A stretch of 64,000 nt of DNA. Source: Streptomyces sp. XD-27. Lineage in GTDB: Bacteria > Actinomycetota > Actinomycetes > Streptomycetales > Streptomycetaceae. Position numbers and translations under genes: made by a program. The notes beneath the pieces were generated by a model that searched no databases, had not been told where the DNA came from, and saw only the letters and a program-made list of their open reading frames with translations. The stretch spans positions 3,224,001-3,288,000 of the forward strand of contig NZ_CP130713.1 in assembly GCF_030553055.1 (NCBI RefSeq), read 5' to 3'. Below, piece by piece: positions 33,304 to 43,256 of this stretch. Positions within the stretch are counted from its first letter, which is position 1, and the number at the start of each line of letters is the position of its first letter.

Positions 33304-33334
33304 GGGGTCATTGTCCCTGCTCCACGCAGCACGC

Positions 33335-33397
33335 TTGACAACTTAACGGCGTTAAGCGCACCCTCGTCGGCATGGAACTTAACAGCGTTAAGGAGGC
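33335..33397. promoter_or_regulatory. Two TetR operators with -35 element and strong RBS
   Basis: CTTAACGGCGTTAAG (33342-33356) and CTTAACAGCGTTAAG (33378-33392) are perfect dyads differing only at the centre, 36 bp apart. TTGACA at 33335-33340 touches the first; the second runs into AAGGAGG (33390-33396), the ribosome-binding site of the monooxygenase gene. Confidence 0.85.
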
Positions 33398-33401
33398 GGG
33401 G

Positions 33402-35012
33402 ATGCCGGCCGAAGAAGCATCGATCGAGGTACTGGTCGTCGGCGCCGGGCCCGCGGGACTCACCCTCGCCGTCGATCTGGCCCGGCGCGGCATACGGGCC
33501 CTGGTGGTCGAGCGCGGCGCCGAGCTGTTCCCCGGCTCGCGGGGCAAGGGGCTCCAGCCGCGCACCCAGGAGGTCTTCGACGACCTCGGCGTCATCGGGG
33601 CGGTGCGGGCGGCGGGGGGCCCGTACCCGCCGATGATGGACTGGGACGGCGACCGGCGGCTGGGCGCGTTCCAGATGATCGACAGCGTCGAGCCGACGCC
33701 GGGCGCCCCGTACCACGAGGTGTGGATGCTCCCGCAGTGGCGCACCTCGCGCATCCTCTACGAGCGGCTGCTGGAGCTGGGCGGCGGCGTCCGGTTCGGC
33801 ACCGAGCTGACCGGCTTCGCGCAGGACGCGGACGGGGTCGAGGCCCGACTGCGGCACGCGGACGGGGTCGAGGCCCGACTGCGGCACGCGGACGGGTCGA
33901 CCACGACCGTAGGCGCCCGCTACCTCGTGGCGGCCGACGGCGGCCGGAGCACCGTCCGCGCCGCCCTGGGCATCGGCATGACCGGGGAGACCGTCGACCC
34001 GCGCCCCATGCTGGTCGCCGACGTCCGGATCGACGGGATCGACGCCGACCACTGGCACGTGTGGCAGCAGGCCCCGGGCGGCGGCATCGCGCTGTGCCCG
34101 CTCGCCGGAACCGACCACTTCCAGGTGGTCGCGGGCTACGAAGACACCGACGCCGTACCCGACACCTCACCCGAGGCCGTACGCCGACTGGTCGCGGACC
34201 GCACCCCGCTGACCGCAGCCGACGTCCGCGAGGTCCTGTGGGCCTCCACCTTCCGGACGCGTGCGGCGATGGCGGACCGGTTCCGCGAGGGCCGGGTCTT
34301 CCTCGTCGGGGACGCGGCGCATGTGCACTCCCCGGCGGGCGGCCAGGGCCTGAACACCAGCGTGCAGGACGCGTACAACCTGGGCTGGAAGCTCGCCCAC
34401 GTGCTGCGCCACGGGGCCGACCCCGCACTGCTGGACTCCTACGAGGAGGAGCGGCTGCCGGTCGCCGCCGGGGTGCTGGGGATCAGCACCCGCATCCACC
34501 GGGCGGCCATGGCGGGCGACGCGGAGGGGCAGCAGCGCACCGCCGAGGTCCACCAGTTGGGGCTGTCCTACCGGGGCGGACCGCTCGCGGCGGAGCTGCG
34601 GCACGCGCTCCCGCAGGGCGCGCTGCGCGCGGGCGACCGCGCCCCCGACGCCCCGTGCGCCCTGCCGGACCTCACCCCGCACCGCCTGTTCGACGCCTTC
34701 CGCGGCCCTCATTTCACGCTGCTGGCGCTGGGCGGCTGCGAACCGCCGCCGTACGAGGGGGATCTGCTGCGGACGTACGCGGTCGGCGGCCCGGCCCCCG
34801 ACCTGCTGGACACGGCGGGCCACATACGCGGCGGCTACGCCGAGCGCGGCCTGTTCCTGATCCGCCCCGACGGGTACGTGGCACTGGCCGCACCGGCCAC
34901 CCCGGACGGGACGCGCGCCCTGGCCGACCACCTCAGGCGCTACGGGGTCCTGGACCGGGCAGGAGCAGGGGCGACCGACGCGTACAACCCTCGGCGCTCG
35001 GCGGAGGTCTGA
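33402..35012 (+). CDS. FAD-dependent aromatic hydroxylase (PHBH-type monooxygenase)
   Basis: Flavoprotein monooxygenase of 536 aa, related to PgaE/MtmOIV- and phenol-hydroxylase-type enzymes that hydroxylate or inactivate aromatic compounds and polyketide drugs. EVLVVGAGPAGLTLAVDLAR binds the ADP part of FAD, LVAADGGRSTVRAALGI is the DG motif, and VFLVGDAAHVHSPAGGQGLN (about residue 300) the GD motif. The last 130 residues are a thioredoxin-like C-terminal domain. ATG 33402 is set by AAGGAGG just upstream. A 30-bp exact tandem duplication (33831-33890) doubles DGVEARLRHA in the middle domain. Controlled by the divergent TetR gene. Confidence 0.9.
   Translation: MPAEEASIEVLVVGAGPAGLTLAVDLARRGIRALVVERGAELFPGSRGKGLQPRTQEVFDDLGVIGAVRAAGGPYPPMMDWDGDRRLGAFQMIDSVEPTPGAPYHEVWMLPQWRTSRILYERLLELGGGVRFGTELTGFAQDADGVEARLRHADGVEARLRHADGSTTTVGARYLVAADGGRSTVRAALGIGMTGETVDPRPMLVADVRIDGIDADHWHVWQQAPGGGIALCPLAGTDHFQVVAGYEDTDAVPDTSPEAVRRLVADRTPLTAADVREVLWASTFRTRAAMADRFREGRVFLVGDAAHVHSPAGGQGLNTSVQDAYNLGWKLAHVLRHGADPALLDSYEEERLPVAAGVLGISTRIHRAAMAGDAEGQQRTAEVHQLGLSYRGGPLAAELRHALPQGALRAGDRAPDAPCALPDLTPHRLFDAFRGPHFTLLALGGCEPPPYEGDLLRTYAVGGPAPDLLDTAGHIRGGYAERGLFLIRPDGYVALAAPATPDGTRALADHLRRYGVLDRAGAGATDAYNPRRSAEV
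33831..33890 (+). repeat. In-frame 30-bp tandem duplication
   Basis: Two identical 30-bp units (33831-33860, 33861-33890) followed by the start of a third. They code for DGVEARLRHA twice inside the monooxygenase gene. The identity at all 30 positions means the event is recent. Confidence 0.9.
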
Positions 35013-35054
35013 CCGGAGGTCAGCTTCACGATCAGCAAGGAGCGACCGCATCGC

Positions 35055-36452
35055 ATGAGACACAGACACACGCTGGGTGCCGCCGCGGCCACCGCCCTCG
35101 CGGCGACGCTGCTCGCGCCTCTCCACGCCCAGGCCGCCCAGGCCGCCCAGGCCACTGCGCACACCGCCGCCGCCCGGTACGCCGATGACTTCAACGGCGA
35201 CGGCTACCGCGATCTGGCGTTCGGTACGCCGTTCGGCATCCATGGCGGCCGGTCGACCGCCGGCCATGTCGGCGTCGCCTACGGATCGGCCCAGGGCCCG
35301 GGCAACAACCCCCTGCCCATCGGCCAGGAGAGTCCCGGCGTGCCCGGAACCGCCGAGGAAGAGGACCAGTTCGGCCAGACGTTCACCAGCGGCGACCTCG
35401 ACTCCGACGGCTATGCCGACCTGGCCGTGAGCGCCCCATACGAGGACGTGGGAGGGACCCGGGACCGGGGGACGGTCACCATCCTGTGGGGAGGCAACCT
35501 CGGTCTGCGCGGCGGCGCGAACATCCCGGACAAGGCACCGGCGCTGGACGGCTACTTCGGACAGCAGATGGCCGCCGCCGACTTCACCGGCGACGGGACG
35601 TGCGACCTGGCCGTACTCCAGGACCGGACCGTGCGCCTGTACAAGGGGCCGTTCACCCGCGACGGAAAGCCGAAGGCCGTGCTCGCCAAGCGGCTCGCCC
35701 ACGAAGCCCGGAAGCTGGTGGCCGGGAAGGTCAACAGGACCGCCGCGGCGGACCTGGTCCTGGTGGGCGAGGGCAGGACCGAGGTCCTCCTCGGCACGGA
35801 CAGGGGCTTCGCCACCTCGCGCACGACCATGGCAGGCGGGCGGGAGGCGGCCATCGGCGACTTCGACAAGGACGGATACGGCGACATCGCCGTATCCGAC
35901 GGGTGGGCCGACCTCGGCCGGATCCGTGCCGCAGGCCGGGTGACGGTCGCCTACGGCAGCCCGCAGGGCATCAGCCCCACCCGGCGGGCCGTCACCTTCA
36001 CCCAGAACACCAGCGGCGTTCCCGGCGGGGCGGAGGCGGACGACCGCTTCGGCTCCGACGTATCGGCGGGCGATGTGAACGGTGACGGCCACGCCGACCT
36101 GGTCGTCGGCGCGGCGGAAGAGGACAACACCGGCGGCGCCGCCTTCCTCAAGGGCTCGCCCCGGGGGCTGACGGGCCAGGGGGCCCGCTGGATCGCCCAG
36201 GGCGCCGGGGGCGTACCGAACCGCTCCGGCGACACGTTCGGCGAATCCGTGCGGGTGATGGACACCAACCGGGACGGCAAGGCCGACATCGCCATCGGCG
36301 ACCCCAGCGTCTACGGCTGGGAGGGGATCGCCTGGTCGATTCCCGGCCGTTCCACCGGTCCGGACGGGCAGAACTCCACGGTGATCTACGCTCCCGGCTC
36401 CCTCGGCGACCGGCACATCTCCGTGCAGTTCGGCGGCTACCTGCCCGACTGA
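35055..36452 (+). CDS. Secreted FG-GAP repeat (integrin alpha-like) protein
   Basis: Secreted beta-propeller protein, 465 aa. Signal peptide MRHRHTLGAAAATALAATLL with cleavage near AQA (about residue 30). At least five FG-GAP units follow, each with a calcium loop D-x-N/D-x-D-G-x-x-D: DFNGDGYRDLAFGTPFG, DLDSDGYADLAVSAPYED, DFTGDGTCDLAVL, DFDKDGYGDIAVSDG, DVNGDGHADLVVGAAEED and DTNRDGKADIAIGDPS. No catalytic domain is present; such proteins bind ligands or surfaces. AAGGAG lies about 11 bases before ATG 35055. It stands alone and ends at a 7-bp stem-loop convergent with gluconokinase. Confidence 0.9.
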   Translation: MRHRHTLGAAAATALAATLLAPLHAQAAQAAQATAHTAAARYADDFNGDGYRDLAFGTPFGIHGGRSTAGHVGVAYGSAQGPGNNPLPIGQESPGVPGTAEEEDQFGQTFTSGDLDSDGYADLAVSAPYEDVGGTRDRGTVTILWGGNLGLRGGANIPDKAPALDGYFGQQMAAADFTGDGTCDLAVLQDRTVRLYKGPFTRDGKPKAVLAKRLAHEARKLVAGKVNRTAAADLVLVGEGRTEVLLGTDRGFATSRTTMAGGREAAIGDFDKDGYGDIAVSDGWADLGRIRAAGRVTVAYGSPQGISPTRRAVTFTQNTSGVPGGAEADDRFGSDVSAGDVNGDGHADLVVGAAEEDNTGGAAFLKGSPRGLTGQGARWIAQGAGGVPNRSGDTFGESVRVMDTNRDGKADIAIGDPSVYGWEGIAWSIPGRSTGPDGQNSTVIYAPGSLGDRHISVQFGGYLPD

Positions 36453-36469
36453 GGCCGCCGGTGGCGGCC
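36453..36469. terminator. Short stem-loop between convergent genes
   Basis: GGCCGCC-GGT-GGCGGCC directly after the FG-GAP protein stop and 5 bp before the gluconokinase stop. Confidence 0.5.
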
Positions 36470-36473
36470 GCGC

Positions 36474-37097
36474 TCACCCGGAGAGCACGGCGAGCGCCTG
36501 CTCGATGAGGGCGGCGGGCCGGGCGGTGACGTCCAGCGCGGTGCCGCTCTCGTCGGGCTGGAGCGGTTCGAGGGTGGCGAGCTGCGAGTCCAGCAGCCTG
36601 CCGGTCATGAAGTGGCCCTGACGGGCCGCCATCCGCTCGGCGATCAGCGCGGGGTCGCCGGTGAGGTGGAGGAAGAACAGGCCGGGGGCCGCCGCGCGCA
36701 GTCGGTCCCGGTAGACGCGCTTGAGCGCGGAGCAGCTGACCACTCCGCCGCCGGCCAGGTGCCGACGGGCCCAGTCGCCGATGGCGTCGAGCCAGGGCGC
36801 GCGGTCGGCGTCGTCGAGCGGAACGCCGGCGGTCATCTTGGCGATGCCGGCCGGGGAGTGGAAGTCGTCGGCCTCGGCGTACGGGACACCGAGCGCGGCC
36901 GCCAGCAGCGCGCCGACCGTGGACTTGCCCGTGCCGGACACGCCCATGACCACGACGAGCTTCGGGGGATGCCCTGGGATGCCCGCAGCCCTGCGGTCCT
37001 CGGCCTCCAGCTGCGCCATGACGTCCTCATGGGCCATCGCCGGTCCGGTCGGGGCGGCCTCACGGGCCCGGGCTTCCGCGATGTCGGCTGCGTCCAT
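36474..37097 (-). CDS. gntK: Gluconokinase
   Basis: GntK-type kinase that makes 6-phosphogluconate from gluconate and ATP; 207 aa. P-loop GVSGTGKST (residues about 51-59), EADDFHSPAGIAKMTAGVPLDDADRAPWLD (substrate contact), VSCSALKRVYRDRLR and HFMTGRLLDSQLATLEPL are all diagnostic. The kinase normally starts a few residues before the P-loop; here about 40 extra N-terminal residues (Ala/Glu-rich) precede it. ATG 37097 is chosen over an in-frame GTG at 37106; starts inside the extension are possible. No gluconate permease or regulator is adjacent. Confidence 0.9.
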   Translation of the reverse strand: MDAADIAEARAREAAPTGPAMAHEDVMAQLEAEDRRAAGIPGHPPKLVVVMGVSGTGKSTVGALLAAALGVPYAEADDFHSPAGIAKMTAGVPLDDADRAPWLDAIGDWARRHLAGGGVVSCSALKRVYRDRLRAAAPGLFFLHLTGDPALIAERMAARQGHFMTGRLLDSQLATLEPLQPDESGTALDVTARPAALIEQALAVLSG

Positions 37098-37136
37098 GGC
37101 ACGCACAGTACGCGCGCCGCGGGGCGCATGGCCCCA

Positions 37137-38558
37137 TCACCCCGCGGCCGTCCCCGCCGTCACCGTCGGCGGCCACCGCTCGTGCCAGCGCTGGTCCGCC
37201 TCCAGTTGCGCGGCCAGCGAGAGCAGCGTCGGCTCGCTGTTGGCCGGGCCCAGGAGTTGGGCGCCCAGGGGGAGGCCGCCGTCGGTCAGGGCCGCGGGGA
37301 CGTTCACGCCCGGCCAGCCCAGGACGTTCCACGGCCAGGCGTAGGGGCACGCCGCGATCATCGCGCGGTCCGTGGCCCAGCCGGACAGCCGGGCCATGGT
37401 GCCGATGCGCGGCGGGGGCACGGCCGTGGTCGGGGTCAGCACGACGTCGTACCGGCGGAACAGCTCGCCCACCCTCCGGCGCAGCGGGAGTTCGGCGGCG
37501 CGGGCCAGCCGCAGCGGTCTGCCGCCCAGGAGCCGGCCGGTGCGGGCGGCGGTGCGGGTGCGGGCGTCGAGCAGCGCCGGGTCGGGGACGCGGTCGGCCC
37601 AGTCCCGCAGCCCGGCCGTGGCCCGCGGCACGAAGGCCAGGCCCACCTGCCCGTAGCGCGGATCGGCCTCCGACACCTCGTGGCCGAGGGCCGCCAGCCG
37701 GTCCGCGAGGCGTACGACGGCGGCGCGCACGGTCGGGTCGAGGCGGTGCGGCAGGCCCGTGAACGCGGGCTTGAAGGACAGGGCGACGCGCAGCCGCCCC
37801 GGGTCGCGGCCGACCGCGGACAGGACGTCCACGGCGGGCGGGCGGTGCACGTCCTCCGGCCGGTTGCCGGCGGCCGCGTGCAGCAGCAGCGCGGCGTCCG
37901 CGACCGTACGCGCCAGGGTGCCGTGGCAGGTGATGCCGTTGAACGACTCGGCGTCCGGCCAGGTCGAGATCCGGCCGCGCTGCGGCTTGACGCCCACCAG
38001 ATGGGTCCAGGCGGCGGGGATGCGGACCGAGCCCGCGCCGTCGGAGCCGAGGGCCGCGGGCACGAGCGCGGCCGCGACGGCGGCCGCGGCGCCGCCGGAG
38101 GAGCCGCCGGGGGTGTGGCCAAGGTGCCACGGGTTGCGGGTGTCGCCGAACGCGGACCCCTCGGTGAACGGCCACTGGCCCAGCTCCGGGGTGTTCGTCT
38201 TGCCGACGATCACCGCCCCGGCGGCGCGCAGCCGCCGCACCGCCTCCCCGTCCGCCGTCTTGACCGGGAAGTCACCCGGGCAGCCGAAGGCGGTCGGCTC
38301 CCCCGCCACGTCCGTGTCGTCCTTGACCGCGACCGGTACGCCCAACAACGGCAACCGCTCGCCCGCGGCCAGCCGCCGGTCCGCCTCCTCGGCCTCCGCG
38401 AGCGCGGCCTCGGCCCGTATCCGGCGGAAGGCGTTGAGCGTGGCCCGGGTCGCGGCGATCCGCCGGAGCGACTCGGCCACCAGGTCGACGGAGGACACCT
38501 CGCCCTCGGCGAGCGCGCGGGCCTGTCCGGTCAGGCCCCGGGTCATGACGGCGGTCAC
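37137..38558 (-). CDS. Amidase (amidase signature family)
   Basis: Amidase-signature enzyme of 473 aa that hydrolyses amides; the substrate is unknown. The Ser-cisSer-Lys triad is present: Lys in GVPVAVKDDTDVAGEPT, cis-Ser in HTPGGSSGGAAAAVA and the nucleophile Ser in GSDGAGSVRIPAAW. LPLGAQLLGPANSEPTLLSLA at the C-terminus is also typical. The start is set at GTG 38558 because GAGGAGG lies 5 bases upstream; ATG 38546, four codons in, is 17 bases from it. Single gene, divergent from the imine-reductase-like gene. Not a GatA, since no gatC/gatB accompany it. Confidence 0.9.
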   Translation of the reverse strand: MTAVMTRGLTGQARALAEGEVSSVDLVAESLRRIAATRATLNAFRRIRAEAALAEAEEADRRLAAGERLPLLGVPVAVKDDTDVAGEPTAFGCPGDFPVKTADGEAVRRLRAAGAVIVGKTNTPELGQWPFTEGSAFGDTRNPWHLGHTPGGSSGGAAAAVAAALVPAALGSDGAGSVRIPAAWTHLVGVKPQRGRISTWPDAESFNGITCHGTLARTVADAALLLHAAAGNRPEDVHRPPAVDVLSAVGRDPGRLRVALSFKPAFTGLPHRLDPTVRAAVVRLADRLAALGHEVSEADPRYGQVGLAFVPRATAGLRDWADRVPDPALLDARTRTAARTGRLLGGRPLRLARAAELPLRRRVGELFRRYDVVLTPTTAVPPPRIGTMARLSGWATDRAMIAACPYAWPWNVLGWPGVNVPAALTDGGLPLGAQLLGPANSEPTLLSLAAQLEADQRWHERWPPTVTAGTAAG

Positions 38559-38740
38559 GTACGCCTCCTCGGCCGTGGGTGGGGGCGGCGCCCATCGCAC
38601 AACCACCCCTCGAACAAACGGTAGTGCGCATGGGGTTGGCCGCGCAGCAGCACGGCGCCTACGCACCTTTTTGTCAGTACTTGATCATCCGGACCGCCGC
38701 GGGGACGCTGGAGCAAGACCCGCAAGGAACAGGAGTTCGA

Positions 38741-39627
38741 ATGCACGCGAGCACGTCCGCCCCGGCACCCGTCACCGTCCTCGGCCTGGGCGCCATGGGC
38801 CAGTCACTGGCGGCCGCCTTCCTCGCCGGCGGCCACCCCACGACGGTGTGGAACCGCTCCGCCGGCAAGGACGAGGAACTGGTCGCCAAGGGCGCCCGGC
38901 GCGCCGCGACCGCCGCCGAGGCCGTCGCCGCCGGCCCGCTGACGGTCGTCTGCATGACGGACTACGACGCCTCCCAGGCGGTCCTGGAGCCCCTCGCCGA
39001 CACCCTGCGCGGCCGGACGCTGGTCAACCTGACCTCCGACACCCCGCAGCGGGCGCGGGAAGCCGCGCGGTGGGCGGCCGAAGCGGGCATCGACTACGTG
39101 GACGGCTCCATCATGGTGCCGACCCCGGTGATCGGCCTGCCCGAGGCCCTGATCCTCTTCAGCGGCGGGCAGTCCGCGTTCGAGACGCACGAGCCGACCC
39201 TCCGGGCGCTCGCGGGCAACCTGCCCTTCCTCGGCACGGAACCCGGCCTGTCCGCGGTCTACGACCTGGCGATGCTGAACGTCTTCTACTCCACGTACGG
39301 GGGCTGCTGCGCTCCTTCGCCATGGCGGCCGCGGAAGGCGTGACGGCCACCGCCTTCGCCCCGTTCGCGCTGGAGATCGGCAAGATCATGCCGCCGATCA
39401 TCGAGGGGATCGCCACCGACATCGACGCCCGGACCTACCCGGGCGAGCAGGCCAACCTCGCGATGATGGCGGCCGGTGTGGAGCACGTCCTCCACGCGGG
39501 CCGGGCGAAGGGCATCGACATGACCGGACTGGAGGCCGTCAAGGCGAGCGCCGACCGGGCCCTGGCCGAGGGCCGCGGAGCGGAGGGGTTCACCAGCATC
39601 TTCGAGGTGATGCGCACGGGCCGGTAG
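38741..39627 (+). pseudogene. Imine-reductase-like NAD(P)-dependent oxidoreductase, one-base frameshift
   Basis: 6-phosphogluconate-dehydrogenase-fold protein of the imine-reductase group, about 295 aa when one base is restored. The N-terminal Rossmann domain reads VTVLGLGAMGQSLAAAFLAGGHPTTVWNRS, with LTVVCMTDYDA and DGSIMVPTPVIGLPEALILFSG. The frame is lost in a G5 run at 39299-39303 after NVFYSTYG; adding one G gives GLLRSFAMAAAEGVTATAFAPFA and then the all-helical dimerisation domain to FEVMRTGR. ATG 38741 has AGGAG 5 bases upstream. Members reduce cyclic imines or dehydrogenate beta-hydroxy acids; the substrate here is unknown. It ends close to the convergent lipoprotein gene. Confidence 0.87.
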
Positions 39628-39637
39628 GCCCGCGGGC

Positions 39638-39659
39638 ACGGGGTTCACCCCGGCCCCGT
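39638..39659. terminator. Short stem-loop between convergent genes
   Basis: ACGGGG (39638-39643) pairs with CCCCGT (39654-39659) across a 10-base loop, in the 32-bp gap between two convergent genes. Confidence 0.4.
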
Positions 39660-40276
39660 CTACCCACCGCCGAGGTCGCGGGCCAGTCGCTCGGCGGACT
39701 CGCGGGTGAAGCCGCCGCTGATCTGCACCTCGCCGCCGGTGATGGCGGTGGCGACCGACGGCGCGGAGAGCAGCTCGTTCCCGCGGACGACGGCGAGCCG
39801 GTTGGCCGGGGGCGTCCGGCCGGCCAGTCGGCCGGTGAGGTCGGCGAAGCGCTTGGCGTCGCCGCTGGTCAGCTTGATCTTCACGGTCCAGCCGCTGCCG
39901 TTCTCCGCGTCGTACGACGCCTCGGACGACAGCGTGCCGGTGACCCGCATGCCGTCGGCGCCGCCGTCCCCGGAGGCGACGGTGAGGCAGCTCCCGGATG
40001 CCTCATCGGTGAAGGACGTGGCCGACTCGGCCGCGCAGGCGCCGGGCCGCTCCTGTGCCACCGCCACGAATCGCAGCGGCCCGCCCCGCACCGGACGCGG
40101 CGTGCTCGGCGCCGGGCCGGAGCCCGTGGCGTCCGGCTGTCCCTGCCCCTGTCCCGGCCTCTTGCCGCCCAGGAGGCCGTCGTCCTCGTCATCGTCACCG
40201 CCGCATCCGGCGGTCAAGACCCCGCCAGCACCACCACCGCCGCCACCGCGGCGCTACCCGACCTGCTCCCGCGCAT
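39660..40276 (-). pseudogene. SecDF-P1-head-domain lipoprotein, one-base frameshift in signal peptide
   Basis: Lipoprotein of about 205 aa when repaired. ATG 40276, with GAGGGGGGAC upstream, begins MRGSRSGSAAVAAVVVLAG; the frame then stops. One more G in the coding-strand G4 run (plus-strand C4, 40220-40223) continues into VLTAGCGGDDDEDD, a perfect lipobox. As read, the body is open only from TTG 40217. After a Gly/Gln/Pro linker, residues about 60-205 match the SecD/SecDF P1-head subdomain, including LAVVRGNELLSAPSVATAITGGEVQISGGFT. Stand-alone lipoproteins with this domain occur in Streptomyces; the role is not known and may be in secreted-protein handling. Confidence 0.8.
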
Positions 40277-40301
40277 CGGCCCCGTCCCCCCTCGACTCGT
40301 C

Positions 40302-41891
<1,590 letters not shown>

Positions 41892-42094
41892 GGTTCACGC
41901 CTCCCGGTCCGTCGCCGGCCGGTCGCCGGCGCAACGATCACGTTCGGTCGAGTCAATCGCGTCCCACACGTTCATCGTGCCATTCGGTTCGGTCGACACG
42001 GAAAGCTTTGCCGCTCTTGTCGGATGTTCACCCCCTGAGGGGCGCGGGCATCAGAGGATGTGCGGGGAGAGTCATGCACCGGGAGGGGAAGCTG
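41892..42094. other. Divergent intergenic region
   Basis: About 200 bp between the mutase gene (minus) and the L,D-transpeptidase gene (plus). It holds two direct copies of TTCGGTCGA (about 41943 and 41986) and the small hairpin CACCCCCTGAGGGG; I see no clear promoter hexamers or riboswitch. Confidence 0.35.
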
Positions 42095-43066
42095 ATGATC
42101 CGGATACGGTCATCCGTCATCCGTGTCGCGACGGCGGTCGCGGCGGCGGCCGCGCTGACCGCGGGCTGCGGGGTGGGAGCGGGAGTCACCGGCGGCAGGG
42201 CCGCGGACGGGGGGAACCACACGCGGCAGGAGGCGGACGGCGCCGGGGGCGGCGGCGCGGCGGGCGGCTCCGCCGCGGAGGCCGCGCAGCGGAAGGCGGA
42301 GCTCGCCGCCGACCAGGAGGTGGCGCTGGAGACCGCGCCGAGCGAGGGCGCGCGCAGCGCCAACGCGACGGGGGTGCCGCCCGGCACGCTCAAGGGCAGG
42401 TCCGGCACGGTGGCGGGCGCCGTCGCCGCGGCGCAGCCCGGGGTCCAGTCGCTCGGCTCGACGGGCACGAAGGTCCGCGAACTCCAGGCGCGGCTGCTCC
42501 AGTTGGGGCTGTTCAAGCTCAATCCGACCGGGTACTTCGGCCCGATCACGCAGGCGTCGGTGCTGGCCTTCCAGCGCGCGCACGCCCTTCCCACCACCGG
42601 CAACGCGGGCCCGCTGACGTGGAAGGCCCTGAAGGCCAGGACCAAGGCACCGACCCGCGACCAGCTGTACCCGGTGACCACGCGCCCGGTCGCCAAGCCG
42701 GACAAGCGCTGCCTGACCGGCCGGGTGCTGTGCATCAGCAAACAGAGCCGCACCCTGACGTGGATGGTCGACGGCACGGTCCGCAGCGCGATGGACGTGC
42801 GGTTCGGCGCGCAGTACACCCCGACCCGCGAGGGTTCGTTCACGGTGTTCTGGAAGAGCCGGGACCACGTCTCGTCGATCTACCACACGCCCATGCCGTA
42901 CGCGATGTTCTTCAGCGGCGGCCAGGCCGTGCACTACTCGTCGGACTTCGCCGCCCGCGGCTACAACGGGGCGTCCCACGGATGCGTGAACGTGCGGGAC
43001 AAGGCGAAGCTCGCCACGCTCTTCGGCCAGGTGCGCACCGGCGACCGGGTCGTCGTCTACCGGTAG
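42095..43066 (+). CDS. L,D-transpeptidase lipoprotein with peptidoglycan-binding domain
   Basis: Cell-wall cross-linking enzyme making 3-3 peptide bridges, 323 aa. ATG 42095 follows GGGAGGGGAAG; an ATG at 42074 is in frame but less well placed. Signal peptide with lipobox ALTAGCG (Cys near residue 23), then a Gly/Ala-rich spacer. The peptidoglycan-binding domain spans about residues 125-185 (GTKVRELQARLLQLGLF, TGYFGPITQASVLAFQRAHALP). The YkuD domain follows (about 205-323), with the catalytic motif HYSSDFAARGYNGASHGCVN; the nucleophile is Cys 297 and the upstream His is present. Its 3' end meets a 14-bp stem terminator. Confidence 0.92.
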   Translation: MIRIRSSVIRVATAVAAAAALTAGCGVGAGVTGGRAADGGNHTRQEADGAGGGGAAGGSAAEAAQRKAELAADQEVALETAPSEGARSANATGVPPGTLKGRSGTVAGAVAAAQPGVQSLGSTGTKVRELQARLLQLGLFKLNPTGYFGPITQASVLAFQRAHALPTTGNAGPLTWKALKARTKAPTRDQLYPVTTRPVAKPDKRCLTGRVLCISKQSRTLTWMVDGTVRSAMDVRFGAQYTPTREGSFTVFWKSRDHVSSIYHTPMPYAMFFSGGQAVHYSSDFAARGYNGASHGCVNVRDKAKLATLFGQVRTGDRVVVYR

Positions 43067-43119
43067 GGCGCATCGACCGGGCCGGACTCGTTCGGCTGGG
43101 GCTGGAGGGGATGAAGTGG

Positions 43120-43158
43120 GGCGCGGGTGGGGCCGGGGGAACGTGCCCCACCCGCGCC
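43120..43158. terminator. 14-bp stem-loop between convergent genes
   Basis: GGCGCGGGTGGGGC (43120-43133) and GCCCCACCCGCGCC (43145-43158), loop 11. It is the only strong structure in the 190-bp gap between the L,D-transpeptidase gene and the Gly/Ser-rich protein gene; nothing else is evident there. Confidence 0.7.
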
Positions 43159-43256
43159 AGGTTGCGCGGTGCCGTAGGTACGGGGGGAACCCCGGCTCCC
43201 GCGCGGCCGATGACCAGTCGGCCTTGTTTCTTACAGCGTCACCGCCGCAAAAAACG

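Noticed and set aside
40217..40300. Separate short secreted peptide starting at ATG 40276
   Set aside because: It is the first half of the lipoprotein signal peptide; one missing base joins it to the lipobox.
42010..42094. Possible c-di-AMP-type riboswitch before the L,D-transpeptidase gene
   Set aside because: The leader is too short and lacks the conserved motifs; only a small hairpin is visible.
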